This document shows positions 27,217 to 37,250 of a stretch of DNA of 64,000 bases, piece after piece. This DNA comes from an uncultured Cellvibrio sp. Lineage in GTDB: Bacteria > Pseudomonadota > Gammaproteobacteria > Pseudomonadales > Cellvibrionaceae. The stretch lies in NCBI GenBank assembly GCA_946480695.1, contig CAMLKG010000001.1:62001-126000 (forward strand), read 5' to 3'. The notes under the pieces were generated by a model that did no database searches, was not told where the DNA came from, and worked only from the letters and a program-made list of their open reading frames with translations. A program made the translations under genes and the position numbers. Positions within the stretch are counted from its first letter, which is position 1. Each line of letters opens with the position of its first letter.

Positions 27217-27909
27217 ATGCGAATCCTGATTGTTGAAGATGAGAAGCCACTGCGCGAGCAAATCCAGAACCTGATGGCCGCCGAAAAATACGCCTGCGAT
27301 GCCGCGGCTGATGGCCGCGAGGGGTTATTCCTCGGTACCGAATACGATTACGACCTGGCGATTATCGATTTGGGCCTGCCGTTGCTGGATGGCTCCAGCC
27401 TGATCAAGCAACTGCGCGCCAAGGCGCGCAATTTTCCGATTTTGATCCTGACCGCGCGCGGCAACTGGCAGGACAAGGTCGAAGGCCTGGAGGCCGGTGC
27501 CGACGATTACCTCACCAAACCCTTTCATCCCGAGGAATTGCGCGCGCGCATCCACGCCCTGCTGCGCCGCGCCAGCGGCCACGCGTCTTCTGTTTTACGC
27601 TATGGTCCCATCGCGATAGACACCAGTGCCAAGCGCGTTTTCCGCGATGAGCAGGAGGTGGAACTCACCAGTTTCGAGTACAACACCCTGACCTACCTGG
27701 CGATGCACGCTGGCAAAAATATCTCCAAAAGCGAACTCACCGAACATTTATACGCACAGGATTACGACCGCGACAGTAATGTGATTGAGGTATTTGTCGG
27801 CCGCCTGCGCAAGAAGCTGGACCCGGATGGCGCGCTCAACCTGATCACCACCCAGCGCGGCCTTGGGTATCGCTTTAACCTGGACAAGCAAGCGGCAACG
27901 GAAAAGTAA
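27217..27909 (+). CDS. OmpR/PhoP-type response regulator
   Basis: A 230-residue response regulator. The receiver domain (1-115) has the acidic pair E7-D8, the phosphoacceptor D51 in AIIDLGLPLLDG, and the conserved K in DDYLTKPFHPEELRARI. A winged-helix DNA-binding domain (about 127-222) contains ELTSFEYNTLTYLAMH and VFVGRLRKKLDPD. It most resembles PhoP/QseB-type regulators that respond to envelope or cation cues. The cognate kinase begins six bases after its stop. Confidence 0.93.
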   Translation: MRILIVEDEKPLREQIQNLMAAEKYACDAAADGREGLFLGTEYDYDLAIIDLGLPLLDGSSLIKQLRAKARNFPILILTARGNWQDKVEGLEAGADDYLTKPFHPEELRARIHALLRRASGHASSVLRYGPIAIDTSAKRVFRDEQEVELTSFEYNTLTYLAMHAGKNISKSELTEHLYAQDYDRDSNVIEVFVGRLRKKLDPDGALNLITTQRGLGYRFNLDKQAATEK

Positions 27910-27915
27910 CCGGCT

Positions 27916-29298
27916 GTGGGTGCGCGCTTCGGTTCCATTGCCTCACGGCTGTTACTGGCTTCGGCCTTGCTGCTTCCCCTGTTCCTGGGGCTTACCGGTT
28001 TTTTCCTGGATCGCGCGTTTGAAAACAGCCTCGAAGTAGCGGAGCGTTCGCGCCTGCGCGGACACGTGAATTTACTGATGAGCGTGGCCGAGCCGGAAAC
28101 CAAAAACAATCGTATCACCGGGCTGCGCGTCACCTCGGTAACCTTGAGTGAAGCGGATTTCGAGCATCCCAATTCAGGACTTTATGGTTATATTTTTGAT
28201 GGCCAGAACAAACCGGTCTGGCACTCCAACTCCGCAGCACTAAACAGCCCACCCGACTACACCGACATCGCCAAAAGCGATACCCCCGGCAAAATGTTGT
28301 TCAGTACGAAACGCCTGTTTGGCCAACCGCACTTTATCGCCCGCTACACCGTCAATTGGGAAGATGCCAAGGGCAACCCAACCCCGTTTCATTTTGTGGT
28401 GATCCACAGTACCGAAGAATACGAGGCGGAACTCAGCGCCTACCGCAATGAACTCTGGCGCTGGCTGGGTACGGCGGGAATATTTTTATTGATCGCGCAA
28501 ACCCTGATCCTGCGCTGGGGTTTGCGCCCCCTGGGCAAACTGGCCGTGGCACTCAAGGCGATGCAAAGCGGTGACACCAGCGGTATCGAAGGCGAGCACC
28601 CCAAAGAGCTGCAGCGGATTGTCAGTAACCTCAACCAGGTACTGGATCGGGAGCAATCATTACGGCAGCGCTACCGCAACAGCCTGGCGGATTTGGCGCA
28701 CAGCCTGAAAACACCGCTGGCGGTGCTGCAAAGCAAGATTAACCAATCCGCCACCCCCGACAACGAACTGAGTGAACAAGTCGCGCGCATGAACCAGGTG
28801 GTCACCTACCAGTTGCAGCGCGCGGTATCCAGCCAGCAAAAGGGCACCTTCCGCCGCACGCGGATCGAACCTATAGCCCAGCGCTTATTTGCCACCTTGC
28901 AGAAAGTCTACGCCGCCAAACACATGCAACAGGAATTGGACCTGGCCCCCAATTCCGTCGTCGCCGGGGATGAACAGGATGTGATGGAACTGGTCGGTAA
29001 CCTGCTGGAAAACGCCTTCAAATACGGTAAGCACCAGGTTCGTATGCGCAGCGCGATGGAAGCTAACCGGCTGAGGATCGACATTGAGGACGACGGCCCC
29101 GGCGTTCCGGAAAACCAGCGCGAGCGTATCCTGGAACGCGGCCAACGCCTGGATACCAGCATTCCCGGCCAGGGTATAGGCCTTTCGGTTGCGGCGGAAA
29201 TCGTACGCAGCTACGGCGGGGACATCCGCATACACGCCTCGGAATTGGGCGGCGCCTGCTTCAGTATTTTAATGCCCATAACCCCCGAGGCCGATTAA
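27916..29298 (+). CDS. PhoQ-like sensor histidine kinase
   Basis: A 460-residue membrane kinase starting with GTG at 27916. A first membrane helix (about 10-32) and a second (about 182-200) enclose a periplasmic sensor of about 150 residues. A HAMP-like linker and DHp domain follow with phosphoacceptor H262 in DLAHSLKTPLAVL. The ATPase domain has the N box ELVGNLLENAFKYG and the G boxes DDGPGVPENQRERI and GQGIGLSVAAEIV. The sensor is of the PhoQ/ParS size class, but I cannot assign a signal; the neighbouring PepSY protein suggests a peptide or envelope cue. Confidence 0.92.
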   Translation: MGARFGSIASRLLLASALLLPLFLGLTGFFLDRAFENSLEVAERSRLRGHVNLLMSVAEPETKNNRITGLRVTSVTLSEADFEHPNSGLYGYIFDGQNKPVWHSNSAALNSPPDYTDIAKSDTPGKMLFSTKRLFGQPHFIARYTVNWEDAKGNPTPFHFVVIHSTEEYEAELSAYRNELWRWLGTAGIFLLIAQTLILRWGLRPLGKLAVALKAMQSGDTSGIEGEHPKELQRIVSNLNQVLDREQSLRQRYRNSLADLAHSLKTPLAVLQSKINQSATPDNELSEQVARMNQVVTYQLQRAVSSQQKGTFRRTRIEPIAQRLFATLQKVYAAKHMQQELDLAPNSVVAGDEQDVMELVGNLLENAFKYGKHQVRMRSAMEANRLRIDIEDDGPGVPENQRERILERGQRLDTSIPGQGIGLSVAAEIVRSYGGDIRIHASELGGACFSILMPITPEAD

Positions 29299-29443
29299 CC
29301 CTCCCCGCACTGCCTAGCGCGAAAATCTGCATCCCTGTAAGCCATATCTCACGCAAGTATCGCCTTCGCCTACACAAGAGAGCGATTTGAGCGACTACAC
29401 ATCCCTTTACCCAACCTCGATACTGGCAACATGAAAGAGCGCC

Positions 29444-29467
29444 TTTTAAAGCAAGTTTTAAAGCAAG
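29444..29467 (+). repeat. 12-bp tandem repeat upstream of the degV-type gene
   Basis: TTTTAAAGCAAG occurs twice in direct succession (29444-29455, 29456-29467), about 75 bases before the start of the DegV protein gene. It might be a binding site or a slippage product; nothing further supports either. Confidence 0.6.
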
Positions 29468-29540
29468 GCTGCGACAAGCCGCCAGGGATGGCATGGCAAA
29501 GAATCAACACCTAACCACGCTTATCAGGGGAGAAGAGAAA

Positions 29541-30488
29541 ATGTCAGCCAGGACGTGTATTGCTGTGGATTCCACCTGCGATTTACCCGCGAAATTCATC
29601 CAACAACACAATATCGAAGTGCTGCCGATCTATATCAACCACGCGAAAGGCCAGGAACTGGACTACCGCGATCCGCAGACCATGCTCAACTTTTACAAAA
29701 ACCATTCGCGCGATGTCTATGGCCTGGCACAGTCGGACCCCTTGTCGGTAAGCGACATGACCAATATCTTGAAGGAACGCCTGTTACCGAAATACGATTT
29801 AGTGCAAGTCGTTACCATCAACAGTAAAAAAAGCGATGTGTTCAAACGCGTTTCTGAAGCTGCATTGGTGAACGAACCGAAATTCCGCGAAATGGAAAAA
29901 AACGAAGGTCGCACGCCTTTCCGTATTCGCCTTTGCGATTCCATGTCCATGTTTACCGGCCACGCGCTGCTGGTGTATGAATTGGTAAAACGCATCCATG
30001 TGGACAAAATGCCGCTGAATAAATCCATTCGCGAAATCGACAACATGCGCGACCAGGTATACGGCTATTTGATTCCCAATGACCTTTCCTACATGCGCGA
30101 GCGCCGTCACTTGCGTAAAGGTGATAACAATATTTCCTGGATTAATTTCCAATTGGCCAGCGCCTTGAACCTGCGTCCCATTGTGCAATTGCACCGCGGC
30201 GAAACCGATAAAATCGACACTGGTAAAGGGTTCACTGGTGCACTGGAAAAATTATTCGCGCACGTAAAAACGCAAATCCGGCAAGGGTTAACCAGCGATG
30301 TAATCACCATGAGTTACGGCGGATTGGTGGAAGAAATCAAGGATGAACCGGTTCTGGTGGACTTCCGGGAATTCTGCAAGCAACAGAATATTAAAACCAT
30401 GTTATCAATGATGAGTATCACCGGAGCGATTAACGTGGGGCCGAAATCATTTGCGCTGTCATTTGCAACTGATAAGGACCTGGTTTGA
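29541..30488 (+). CDS. DegV family fatty-acid-binding protein
   Basis: A 315-residue soluble protein. DegV proteins bind a fatty acid; in Gram-positive bacteria FakB proteins of this type present it to the kinase FakA. Marks are CIAVDSTCDLPAKFI at the N-terminus and YGYLIPNDLSYMRERRHLRKGD in the middle. The start at 29541 has a strong ribosome binding site (GGGGAGAAG); the frame is open 16 codons earlier without one. No FakA-like kinase is nearby, so the role here is open. A 12-bp stem terminator follows at 30528. Confidence 0.85.
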   Translation: MSARTCIAVDSTCDLPAKFIQQHNIEVLPIYINHAKGQELDYRDPQTMLNFYKNHSRDVYGLAQSDPLSVSDMTNILKERLLPKYDLVQVVTINSKKSDVFKRVSEAALVNEPKFREMEKNEGRTPFRIRLCDSMSMFTGHALLVYELVKRIHVDKMPLNKSIREIDNMRDQVYGYLIPNDLSYMRERRHLRKGDNNISWINFQLASALNLRPIVQLHRGETDKIDTGKGFTGALEKLFAHVKTQIRQGLTSDVITMSYGGLVEEIKDEPVLVDFREFCKQQNIKTMLSMMSITGAINVGPKSFALSFATDKDLV

Positions 30489-30527
30489 TTTACCCTAATC
30501 ATGTGCAAGCGACACATAGTGCAAAAC

Positions 30528-30560
30528 AAACAGCCGCCAGGTTGCCCGTGGCGGCTGTTT
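30528..30560. terminator. Terminator between degV-type and yrbG-type genes
   Basis: A perfect 12-bp stem (AAACAGCCGCCA and complement) with a nine-base loop lies 40 bases past the DegV stop and 31 bases before the convergent exchanger stop. The arms end in AAA and TTT, so it could serve both directions. Confidence 0.75.
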
Positions 30561-30591
30561 CACAACATCGTTGAAAAATACCCCAAAAGAG

Positions 30592-31557
30592 TCAGGCGGG
30601 CTGCATACCAAACATTGCCGCTATGTACACCACATAACCCACCAATAGTAATACCCCTTTGACGCGCGACAACCGCAAACCAAAAAACAGGAACAATAGC
30701 AGTATTACAGCGGCAGCCAGCATTACGAACTGGTCGATTTGCAATAAACGCCCGTGCAACGGCAAAGGGTTGATAATGGAAGCGATGCCGAGAATACAAA
30801 GGATATTAAAAATATTACTACCGATAATGTTGCCTACGGCCACATCGGCATGTTTACGGATTGCCGCAACAATCGATACTGCCAGCTCCGGTAGCGAAGT
30901 TCCCACTGCAACGACCGTTAATCCAATAATCGCATCGGGTACTCCCAACGCCTCACCCAGCCCCACTGCCCCTAACAAGAACCGGTTAGCGCCGAAAATC
31001 AACATCGCCAAACCGCCAACCGTCGCCAACAAGGTCATGGGAATAGACATTGGTAAAAGCTCAATCTCTTCCGATTCTGCTTTGTGTAACTGGGCTTCGG
31101 GGCTGGAACTATCGGCCCGCTCGGTGCGATAAGCCCAGACCAGATAGCCCGCCAGCACCGCGAGCATAACCATCCCGTCCAATCGATCCAAACCATTGAT
31201 ACTAGCCAGCGCCATAAATAAAAGCGTGGCAAACAACATCGTTAAACCATCGCGCTTGAGACATTGGATATGGGTTACGAGCGGCATGATCACCGCGCTG
31301 AGCCCTAAAATCAGCAAAATATTAGCGATATTGCTACCGACAACATTCCCTACGGCGATTTCCGGCTGGTTATTAAGCGCGGCCTGGAGCGATACGACCA
31401 GTTCCGGCGCAGAAGTTCCGAACCCCACAATCACCAGGCCAGCGAGCAGTGGCGATACCCCTATGCGTTTTGCGGCCGCCAACGCACCGCGCACCAGCGC
31501 TTCCCCACCGGCAGTGAGCAATCCCAATCCCACCAATAACCAAAGAACATGAATCAT
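30592..31557 (-). CDS. yrbG: Calcium/sodium antiporter of the YrbG family
   Basis: A 321-residue inner-membrane exchanger of the CaCA family. The two inverted alpha-repeats are clear: GFGTSAPELVVSLQAAL with GNVVGSNIANILLILG in the first half, and AVGTSLPELAVSIVAAI with GNIIGSNIFNILCILG in the second. These hold the ion-coordinating acidic residues. Ten membrane helices are expected. The physiological ion of the bacterial YrbG branch is not firmly known. It is on the minus strand 130 bases after galE, probably transcribed separately. Confidence 0.93.
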   Translation of the reverse strand: MIHVLWLLVGLGLLTAGGEALVRGALAAAKRIGVSPLLAGLVIVGFGTSAPELVVSLQAALNNQPEIAVGNVVGSNIANILLILGLSAVIMPLVTHIQCLKRDGLTMLFATLLFMALASINGLDRLDGMVMLAVLAGYLVWAYRTERADSSSPEAQLHKAESEEIELLPMSIPMTLLATVGGLAMLIFGANRFLLGAVGLGEALGVPDAIIGLTVVAVGTSLPELAVSIVAAIRKHADVAVGNIIGSNIFNILCILGIASIINPLPLHGRLLQIDQFVMLAAAVILLLFLFFGLRLSRVKGVLLLVGYVVYIAAMFGMQPA

Positions 31558-31687
31558 AAGCGCCCCTAATGTAGGAAAAATTTATTGAACTATATCGACA
31601 AAAGCCACGCCCCGTAAATTCCCCGTAAAAATAAATGACGCTTGGGCAGAAAATAAAAAAGACCCTATGCGAGCCTACTCCCCCAGG

Positions 31688-32716
31688 TTAATTGCCATAA
31701 CCATTGGGGTTTTGCGACTGCCAACGCCAGGCATCTTCCATCATCCGCTCCAACCCCAACTGTGCAGTCCAACCCAACTCAGTCTTGGCCTTGGTGGCAT
31801 CGGCATAACAGGCTGCGATATCACCCGGACGGCGCGGGGATATTTTGTAGGGGACTTTACAGCCACTCGCGGCTTCAAAGGCTTTTACAATCTGCAATAC
31901 CGACAAACCCGAGCCAGTTCCCAGGTTATAGGCACGGCAGCCAGCACCCGATTTTTCCAAACCTTGCAGCGCCGCCACATGGCCTTTAGCCAAATCCACA
32001 ACATGGATGTAATCGCGCACTCCCGTACCGTCGATGGTGTCGTAGTCAGCGCCGAATACACTCAGCTCTTTCAACTTTCCAATCGCCACTTGCGATACGT
32101 AGGGCAATAAATTATTCGGAATACCGGCAGGATCTTCGCCGATCAAGCCGCTTTCGTGCGCCCCTACCGGATTAAAGTAACGCAACAATGAAAAATTCCA
32201 TTGGCTGCCTGGCGCTTTGGCGATATCGCGCAGGATTTCCTCCACGATCAACTTGCTGCGGCCATAGGGATTGGTGGCGGAAGTTGCGAAGGTTTCGTCA
32301 ATAGGAACGGAAACCGGATCACCATAAACAGTGGCAGAGGAACTGAAGATAAGCTTCCAGACGTTAAACTCTTCCATCACCTCGGTAAGCGACAGGGTAC
32401 CGCCAACATTGTAACGGTAGTATTTCATTGGAATCTGGTTGGACTCCCCCACCGCTTTAAGGCCGGCAAAGTGCATCACCGCATGAATGTCATGGGCCTT
32501 AAACACAGCGCGCAACGCGTCTTTATCATTAATATCCGCCTCATAAAGCACTGGCTGCACACCAGTAATTTTTGCTACACGCTTGAGCGACTCAGGTTTG
32601 CTATTGCAAAGGTTATCCACCACCACGGGCAAATAACCGCTATTAATCAATTCAACACAGACATGGCTGCCGATAAAACCGGCACCGCCAGTCACAAGGA
32701 TGGAAGAGCGAGACAT
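31688..32716 (-). CDS. galE: UDP-glucose 4-epimerase
   Basis: A 342-residue extended short-chain dehydrogenase that interconverts UDP-glucose and UDP-galactose (or the N-acetyl forms). The NAD motif [11 protein letters not shown] is at the N-terminus; the catalytic Ser lies in [11 protein letters not shown] and Tyr/Lys in [13 protein letters not shown]. The length equals the family norm. There are no other galactose genes nearby, so it likely supplies sugar nucleotides for surface polysaccharides. Confidence 0.96.
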   Translation of the reverse strand: MSRSSILVTGGAGFIGSHVCVELINSGYLPVVVDNLCNSKPESLKRVAKITGVQPVLYEADINDKDALRAVFKAHDIHAVMHFAGLKAVGESNQIPMKYYRYNVGGTLSLTEVMEEFNVWKLIFSSSATVYGDPVSVPIDETFATSATNPYGRSKLIVEEILRDIAKAPGSQWNFSLLRYFNPVGAHESGLIGEDPAGIPNNLLPYVSQVAIGKLKELSVFGADYDTIDGTGVRDYIHVVDLAKGHVAALQGLEKSGAGCRAYNLGTGSGLSVLQIVKAFEAASGCKVPYKISPRRPGDIAACYADATKAKTELGWTAQLGLERMMEDAWRWQSQNPNGYGN

Positions 32717-32774
32717 GAAAGATTCCTTTAGAGAGTGAAGCCATTCGCGCGCATTGAACCAGAGTTCGGGCGGG

Positions 32775-32802
32775 AGTATAAGGGCTATCGGGGAATCTTT
32801 AA
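32775..32802 (-). promoter_or_regulatory. Candidate galE promoter
   Basis: On the minus strand TTAAAG (32797-32802) and TATACT (32775-32780) are spaced by 16 bases, about 58 bases ahead of the galE start. The -10 is good and the -35 weak. Confidence 0.4.
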
Positions 32803-32849
32803 TTAAATCATATAATTATTCTTCGCTGGGGTTGAAATACCGGAAATGA

Positions 32850-32875
32850 AAAAGGCAAGCCGAAGCTTGCCTTTT
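32850..32875 (-). terminator. Terminator of the TorF-type porin gene
   Basis: A perfect 11-bp stem (AAAAGGCAAGC and complement) has a loop that reads TTCG on the minus strand, a stable UUCG tetraloop, followed by a T-rich tail. It lies 22 bases past the stop. Confidence 0.88.
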
Positions 32876-32897
32876 ATTCGCCCGGCTAACGCCTGTG

Positions 32898-33599
32898 TTA
32901 TTGGATAGGCAGAGACAGGGTAACAACAAAATTAACGTCGTCTGTGGCTGCACCATCATTATCATCAACAAGCTTACCGAGGGTGAAACTCAGCTTGTCA
33001 TTGAATTTGTAAGTTGCATCCAGGTGGGCAAAAGTAGCCTCGTTATCACTGCGATGTTGGCCATACTTAAAGGCAAACTTTTCAAAGATCAGTTCGGCAG
33101 TGATGTAACTATAGTCTTCACTGAAAAAATCATGATCAGCATTAATTGCATCGTAATAAGTCAACTTGAACGGGCCAACGCCAATGAAAGGAGCAATTTC
33201 CACATAATCACCCGGACTCACTGGTTCGTAGGGAACATCACCCGTACTTACGTCACCATCATGATCATAACTGGCTTTAGGATTTGCATAGTTATAGGAA
33301 ATAAGGGTTGCACCTATGGAGAAGCTATCTGAACTATATGCATAACCTGCATACAAATCATATTCAGTTCCCATGGTGTCATCGCCTGACGAAGTCCAGG
33401 CACCGGCAATAAAACCGTTACTACTCACATTAACGTCAGCAATAAGTGCCGCACCGCCTTCCAAATCAAATCCTCTCCAATAGTACATATTGGCCGCACC
33501 AACACTGGCCGCAACTTCCGCGTGTACAGTTGGCACTGCGAAACCAGCAAAAGCCGACAGAGCCACTGCACCGGCGATTATTTTTTGCTTCATCTTCAT
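32898..33599 (-). CDS. TorF family putative porin
   Basis: A 233-residue outer-membrane beta-barrel with a signal peptide ending VHAE near residue 28. The mature start EVAASVGAANMYYWRGFDL and alternating-hydrophobic strands such as YDLYAGYAYSSDSFSIGATL match the TorF (TIGR02001-type) family. The protein ends in an aromatic-poor VTLSLPIQ rather than a terminal Phe. The substrate is unknown. Its own UUCG terminator and a 229-base upstream gap indicate a single-gene transcript. Confidence 0.85.
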   Translation of the reverse strand: MKMKQKIIAGAVALSAFAGFAVPTVHAEVAASVGAANMYYWRGFDLEGGAALIADVNVSSNGFIAGAWTSSGDDTMGTEYDLYAGYAYSSDSFSIGATLISYNYANPKASYDHDGDVSTGDVPYEPVSPGDYVEIAPFIGVGPFKLTYYDAINADHDFFSEDYSYITAELIFEKFAFKYGQHRSDNEATFAHLDATYKFNDKLSFTLGKLVDDNDGAATDDVNFVVTLSLPIQ

Positions 33600-33828
33600 G
33601 AGTTTTGTCCTCTATTAATGGTCTTTACTAATTTGTTTTGAGGCAGCTATTGATACTTCATACTAGCTTGGTTGCGATATTGCAGGGACCAAGCCAATTT
33701 TATTTTTCCTAGGGAAATCATTTATTTGCACATTGAATACAAGATTGCATACCCAAAACGAAACCAGCCATCGCACTGAATTGGCGCATTATAATTCACC
33801 GTGCGCCCCATTGATGCACCAAAACAAC

Positions 33829-34824
33829 TCACTTGTAACGAATCATGTCGTCTCTTGCCTTTTGTATTATTGATTCGGGAGTTTCAGCGTCATCCATGGC
33901 CTTATTTTGCAACGCTGAGAGCGACTTTTGGGAGCACCATTGCATCAACTGCGCAATGGAAAATGGCGAATAGAAAACCAATGCAACCAGGACCAACGCA
34001 ACCCCCGCCAGGGTATGTGTTGATAACTCCTCCCCAGCCAAACCCTTACCCAATAAAATTGCCAGGACCGGGGTCATCAAGGTAACCAACGAAACCACAC
34101 TGGCAGACAAGCGCTGCAAAATATAAAAAAATAAAGCCGAACCTAATAACGAACCCACAACCGCTAAATATAAAATCGCCCCTGCGGATTTGGTTGATAC
34201 GGTTTGCGGAATATTGCCATCCATATACCACCAGCACAGGAGCAAGGCCGGTAACGAAAATAACAATGCGCCTGTTGCCTGATGAAACGCATCCAGGGAT
34301 ATCGCTTGCTGCCCGGTAATTTTTTTCACCCAAACGCTGCTAAAACTAAATAAAACGCAAGACAATAAAATGCCGGAGATACCGTAAACAGAACGGAAAT
34401 CAAAATGCAACTGGTGATAAAAAATAACAACCAGTCCCAGCAGTGCCAGTAACAATGCAAAAACTTTTTTAAGCGAAAACGGATTTTGCTTCAGCAACAG
34501 CAAGGTCATCACCCCGGTTACAAAAGGTGAGAACGCAAAAATGACAGCCACCAACCCGGACGGAATAAATTGCGCAGCCCAATAGACAACCGGCATGTTG
34601 GGAAAAATACCTATGGATGCCGCAAAATAAATTTTTCGATATTGCCAAAAACCCGCAAATGATCCGCGCAGCATTGCCAGCAAAGAAAAAGCTAACGCCA
34701 GCGCAATCATCATTCGCGCGGCGACAGCAGCCATAAAACTGAGGCTATCGCTACTCCATTGAATAGCGAGGGGAGTTGTGGCCCAAATTAGCACCACGGA
34801 AAAATAGGCAAACAACACAGCCAC
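33829..34824 (-). CDS. EamA/DMT family transporter
   Basis: A 331-residue inner-membrane protein with ten predicted helices in two EamA repeats of five, for example PLAIQWSSDSLSFMAAVAAR at the start of the first and LVTLMTPVLAILLGKGLAGE in the second. It probably exports a metabolite or amino acid; the substrate cannot be read from the sequence. A cytoplasmic tail of about 35 polar residues follows the last helix. It is divergent from cca. Confidence 0.88.
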   Translation of the reverse strand: MAVLFAYFSVVLIWATTPLAIQWSSDSLSFMAAVAARMMIALALAFSLLAMLRGSFAGFWQYRKIYFAASIGIFPNMPVVYWAAQFIPSGLVAVIFAFSPFVTGVMTLLLLKQNPFSLKKVFALLLALLGLVVIFYHQLHFDFRSVYGISGILLSCVLFSFSSVWVKKITGQQAISLDAFHQATGALLFSLPALLLCWWYMDGNIPQTVSTKSAGAILYLAVVGSLLGSALFFYILQRLSASVVSLVTLMTPVLAILLGKGLAGEELSTHTLAGVALVLVALVFYSPFSIAQLMQWCSQKSLSALQNKAMDDAETPESIIQKARDDMIRYK

Positions 34825-35186
34825 GGCATAACTCCTTATGTTTCCTTGCGAAGGAATTGGAAATTGCCGCAGCGATTTGAAAAACTGAACCCCGGAAACA
34901 CAAAGGCCGCAGTTTTATGCTGCGGCCTTTGTTTAGAACGATTAAAACATCAATCAACAAATTCCGCCCAATAACGCGCAATGACCACGCGCCAAAAAAT
35001 TGGTCGTAGCGCTGCGCAATGTTTGATGGAATTCATTGGATACATAATTTTTTGATCTAATGTTAGAAGCAATGTGAGCGAACGAGAGTAATTTAATTTT
35101 CGTTCAGCCACAAGCCATTTTGCGGATTTTTTTATTCGGGCGATTCACCTATACTTCGTTACGCCTCTTTAAACAAGTCACCCCTT
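34825..35186. other. Intergenic region between divergent EamA and cca genes
   Basis: About 360 bases without a protein gene. It holds a terminator-like hairpin at 34900-34932, which is unexpected between divergent genes, a small palindrome-like GTAGCGCTGCGC near 35008, and presumably both promoters. A small RNA gene is possible but not demonstrated. Confidence 0.45.
34900..34932. terminator. Terminator-like hairpin in a divergent intergenic region
   Basis: A perfect 13-bp stem (ACAAAGGCCGCAG and complement) with a seven-base loop. On the plus strand it runs into TTTGTTTAG, resembling a terminator tail. No annotated gene ends here in either direction. Confidence 0.6.
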
Positions 35187-36428
35187 ATGAACATTTATCT
35201 GGTAGGCGGCGCCGTCCGCGACAAACTATTGGGCCGACCGGTCACTGAACGTGATTGGGTTGTGGTGGGCGCCAGCCCTGCGCAAATGCAGGCACAGGGT
35301 TACACTGCCGTCGGCAAGGATTTTCCGGTATTCCTTCACCCTGTTACAAAGGAAGAATATGCCCTTGCCCGTACCGAACGCAAAACCGGTAAAGGTTACG
35401 CAGGCTTTAGTTTTTATTGCGGTGAAGAGGTAACCCTGGAAGAAGATTTGATTCGCCGTGACCTGACCATTAATGCCATGGCCGAGGATGACCAGGGAAA
35501 TATCATTGACCCATACGGCGGCCAATCCGACCTGCAACGCAAATTGCTTCGCCACGTGTCCCCTGCTTTTGCTGAAGACCCGGTACGCATTTTACGTATT
35601 GCGCGTTTTGCAGCGCGCTATTATCAGTATGGATTTCGAGTCGCCGACGAAACCATCGCGTTAATGCAAACGATGGTAAGCAATGGCGAAGCTGATCATT
35701 TAGTTGCTGAGCGTATCTGGAAGGAAACCGAGCGTGCACTGGCCGAACCGAATCCGGAAGTTTTTATCCACGTATTGCGCGAATGCCATGCGTTAGCGCG
35801 TTTATTTCCAGAGCTGGATGCACTGTTCGGGGTACCCCAAACCGCCACCCATCATCCAGAGGTAGATACCGGCATCCATACATTAATGAGCTTGCAGCAA
35901 GCGGTAAAATTAACGGACAACACGTGTATCCGGTTTGCAACCCTGTTGCACGATTTGGGCAAGGGCACCACTCCTCACCATGAGTGGCCGCGCCATATCG
36001 CCCACGAAGATCGGAGCTTGCCGCTGGTAAAACAGCTATGCGAACGGATCGCCGCACCGCGGGATTATAAAGAGCTGGCGCTAATGGTGGCGCAGTGGCA
36101 CACACACTGCCACAGGGCGATGGAATTAAAACCCGCCACCGTATTGAAAGTATTACAATCCACAGATGCTTTCCGCCGCCCGGAACGATTCCATCAATTT
36201 TTACTCTGTTGTGAAGCCGATGCGCGTGGCCGTACCGGTTTCGAAAATCGCGACTACCCACAAGTGGATTTTTTTCGACGCGCGTTAAAAGCTGCACAGC
36301 AAATCGACCTTGCTCCTTTGCGTACACAGGGCCTTACGGGACAAGCGTTTGGCGAGGCTATCGCACGCTTGCGCCTGAGCCGAATAGCCTCATTAAAACA
36401 AGAATTTCCTGCACCGGAACAACAATAA
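35187..36428 (+). CDS. cca: Multifunctional CCA tRNA nucleotidyltransferase/phosphohydrolase
   Basis: A 413-residue class II enzyme that adds or repairs the 3' CCA of tRNAs. The nucleotidyltransferase head has [22 protein letters not shown], giving the GG motif and metal-binding Asp, and [23 protein letters not shown]. The C-terminal HD phosphohydrolase domain is seen as [17 protein letters not shown] with HEDRSLPLV. The length matches the E. coli enzyme (412), including the HD domain of the gammaproteobacterial form. Confidence 0.96.
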   Translation: MNIYLVGGAVRDKLLGRPVTERDWVVVGASPAQMQAQGYTAVGKDFPVFLHPVTKEEYALARTERKTGKGYAGFSFYCGEEVTLEEDLIRRDLTINAMAEDDQGNIIDPYGGQSDLQRKLLRHVSPAFAEDPVRILRIARFAARYYQYGFRVADETIALMQTMVSNGEADHLVAERIWKETERALAEPNPEVFIHVLRECHALARLFPELDALFGVPQTATHHPEVDTGIHTLMSLQQAVKLTDNTCIRFATLLHDLGKGTTPHHEWPRHIAHEDRSLPLVKQLCERIAAPRDYKELALMVAQWHTHCHRAMELKPATVLKVLQSTDAFRRPERFHQFLLCCEADARGRTGFENRDYPQVDFFRRALKAAQQIDLAPLRTQGLTGQAFGEAIARLRLSRIASLKQEFPAPEQQ

Positions 36429-36455
36429 TAAATTGCATTTTTTCAGGAGAGATTT

Positions 36456-37232
36456 ATGCACGATCCAGCCACCAAACAACACACCAAAGTTGCACTGGTT
36501 ACCGGGGCAGCCAAGCGTATTGGCGCTGAAATTGCGCGACAACTGCACGGCGCCGGTTTTAACCTAATCATTCATTACAATAATTCCCAAGCCAGCGCAC
36601 AAGCGATCATCGATGAATTAAACAATAAACGTGAAAATTCTGCTGTGGGATTACCAGCGAACCTGAATGATCACATACAGGTAATAAACCTCGCACGGCA
36701 AAGTGCAACACAATGGCAAAGACTGGACTTGCTGGTTAACAATGCCTCCAGTTTTTATCCGACACCGATTGAACAGGCCACCGCTGATGACTGGGATAAC
36801 TTAATTAATTCGAATCTTAAAGCACCGTTTTTTCTGGCCCAGGCATTGGCTCCAGTGCTTAAGCAACATCGCGGTTGCATTATTAATATTGCCGACATCT
36901 ATGCGCAACGCCCCCTAAAAAATCACAGCATTTATTCCATTGCCAAAGCAGGTAATGTAATGCTTACCAAAAGCCTGGCACAGGAACTTGCACCGGAGGT
37001 GCGGGTCAACGGAATAGCACCAGGGGCAATCCTATGGCCCGAAGATCATTATAAAAAAACAGAAGACCAGCTAGCGGATGCGAATAAAGAAAAAATGCTT
37101 GCGCAAATTCCGCTACAACAACGCGGGCAAGTCCAGGATATAGCGAAAACTATTTTATTTTTAGCAAAAGACGCCCCCTACATCACAGGACAAATCATTG
37201 TTGTCGATGGGGGAAGGTCTATCACTATTTAA
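36456..37232 (+). CDS. Pteridine reductase, FolM-type SDR
   Basis: A 258-residue short-chain dehydrogenase. The cofactor motif is VTGAAKRIGAEIA, in which the Lys-Arg after TGAA favours NADPH as in pteridine reductases. LLVNNASSFYPTPIEQ and YSIAKAGNVMLTKSLAQEL carry the N and YxxxK catalytic residues. It likely reduces dihydromonapterin or dihydrofolate; the presence of folK and folB 1 kb downstream on the other strand supports a pterin role. It follows cca by 27 bases with AGGAGAG as ribosome binding site. Confidence 0.85.
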   Translation: MHDPATKQHTKVALVTGAAKRIGAEIARQLHGAGFNLIIHYNNSQASAQAIIDELNNKRENSAVGLPANLNDHIQVINLARQSATQWQRLDLLVNNASSFYPTPIEQATADDWDNLINSNLKAPFFLAQALAPVLKQHRGCIINIADIYAQRPLKNHSIYSIAKAGNVMLTKSLAQELAPEVRVNGIAPGAILWPEDHYKKTEDQLADANKEKMLAQIPLQQRGQVQDIAKTILFLAKDAPYITGQIIVVDGGRSITI

Positions 37233-37250
37233 CCAACAAGTGCATGCAAG

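Noticed and set aside
32201..32731. 176-codon open frame opposite galE
   Set aside because: Antisense shadow of a clear enzyme gene; no ribosome binding site or known domain.
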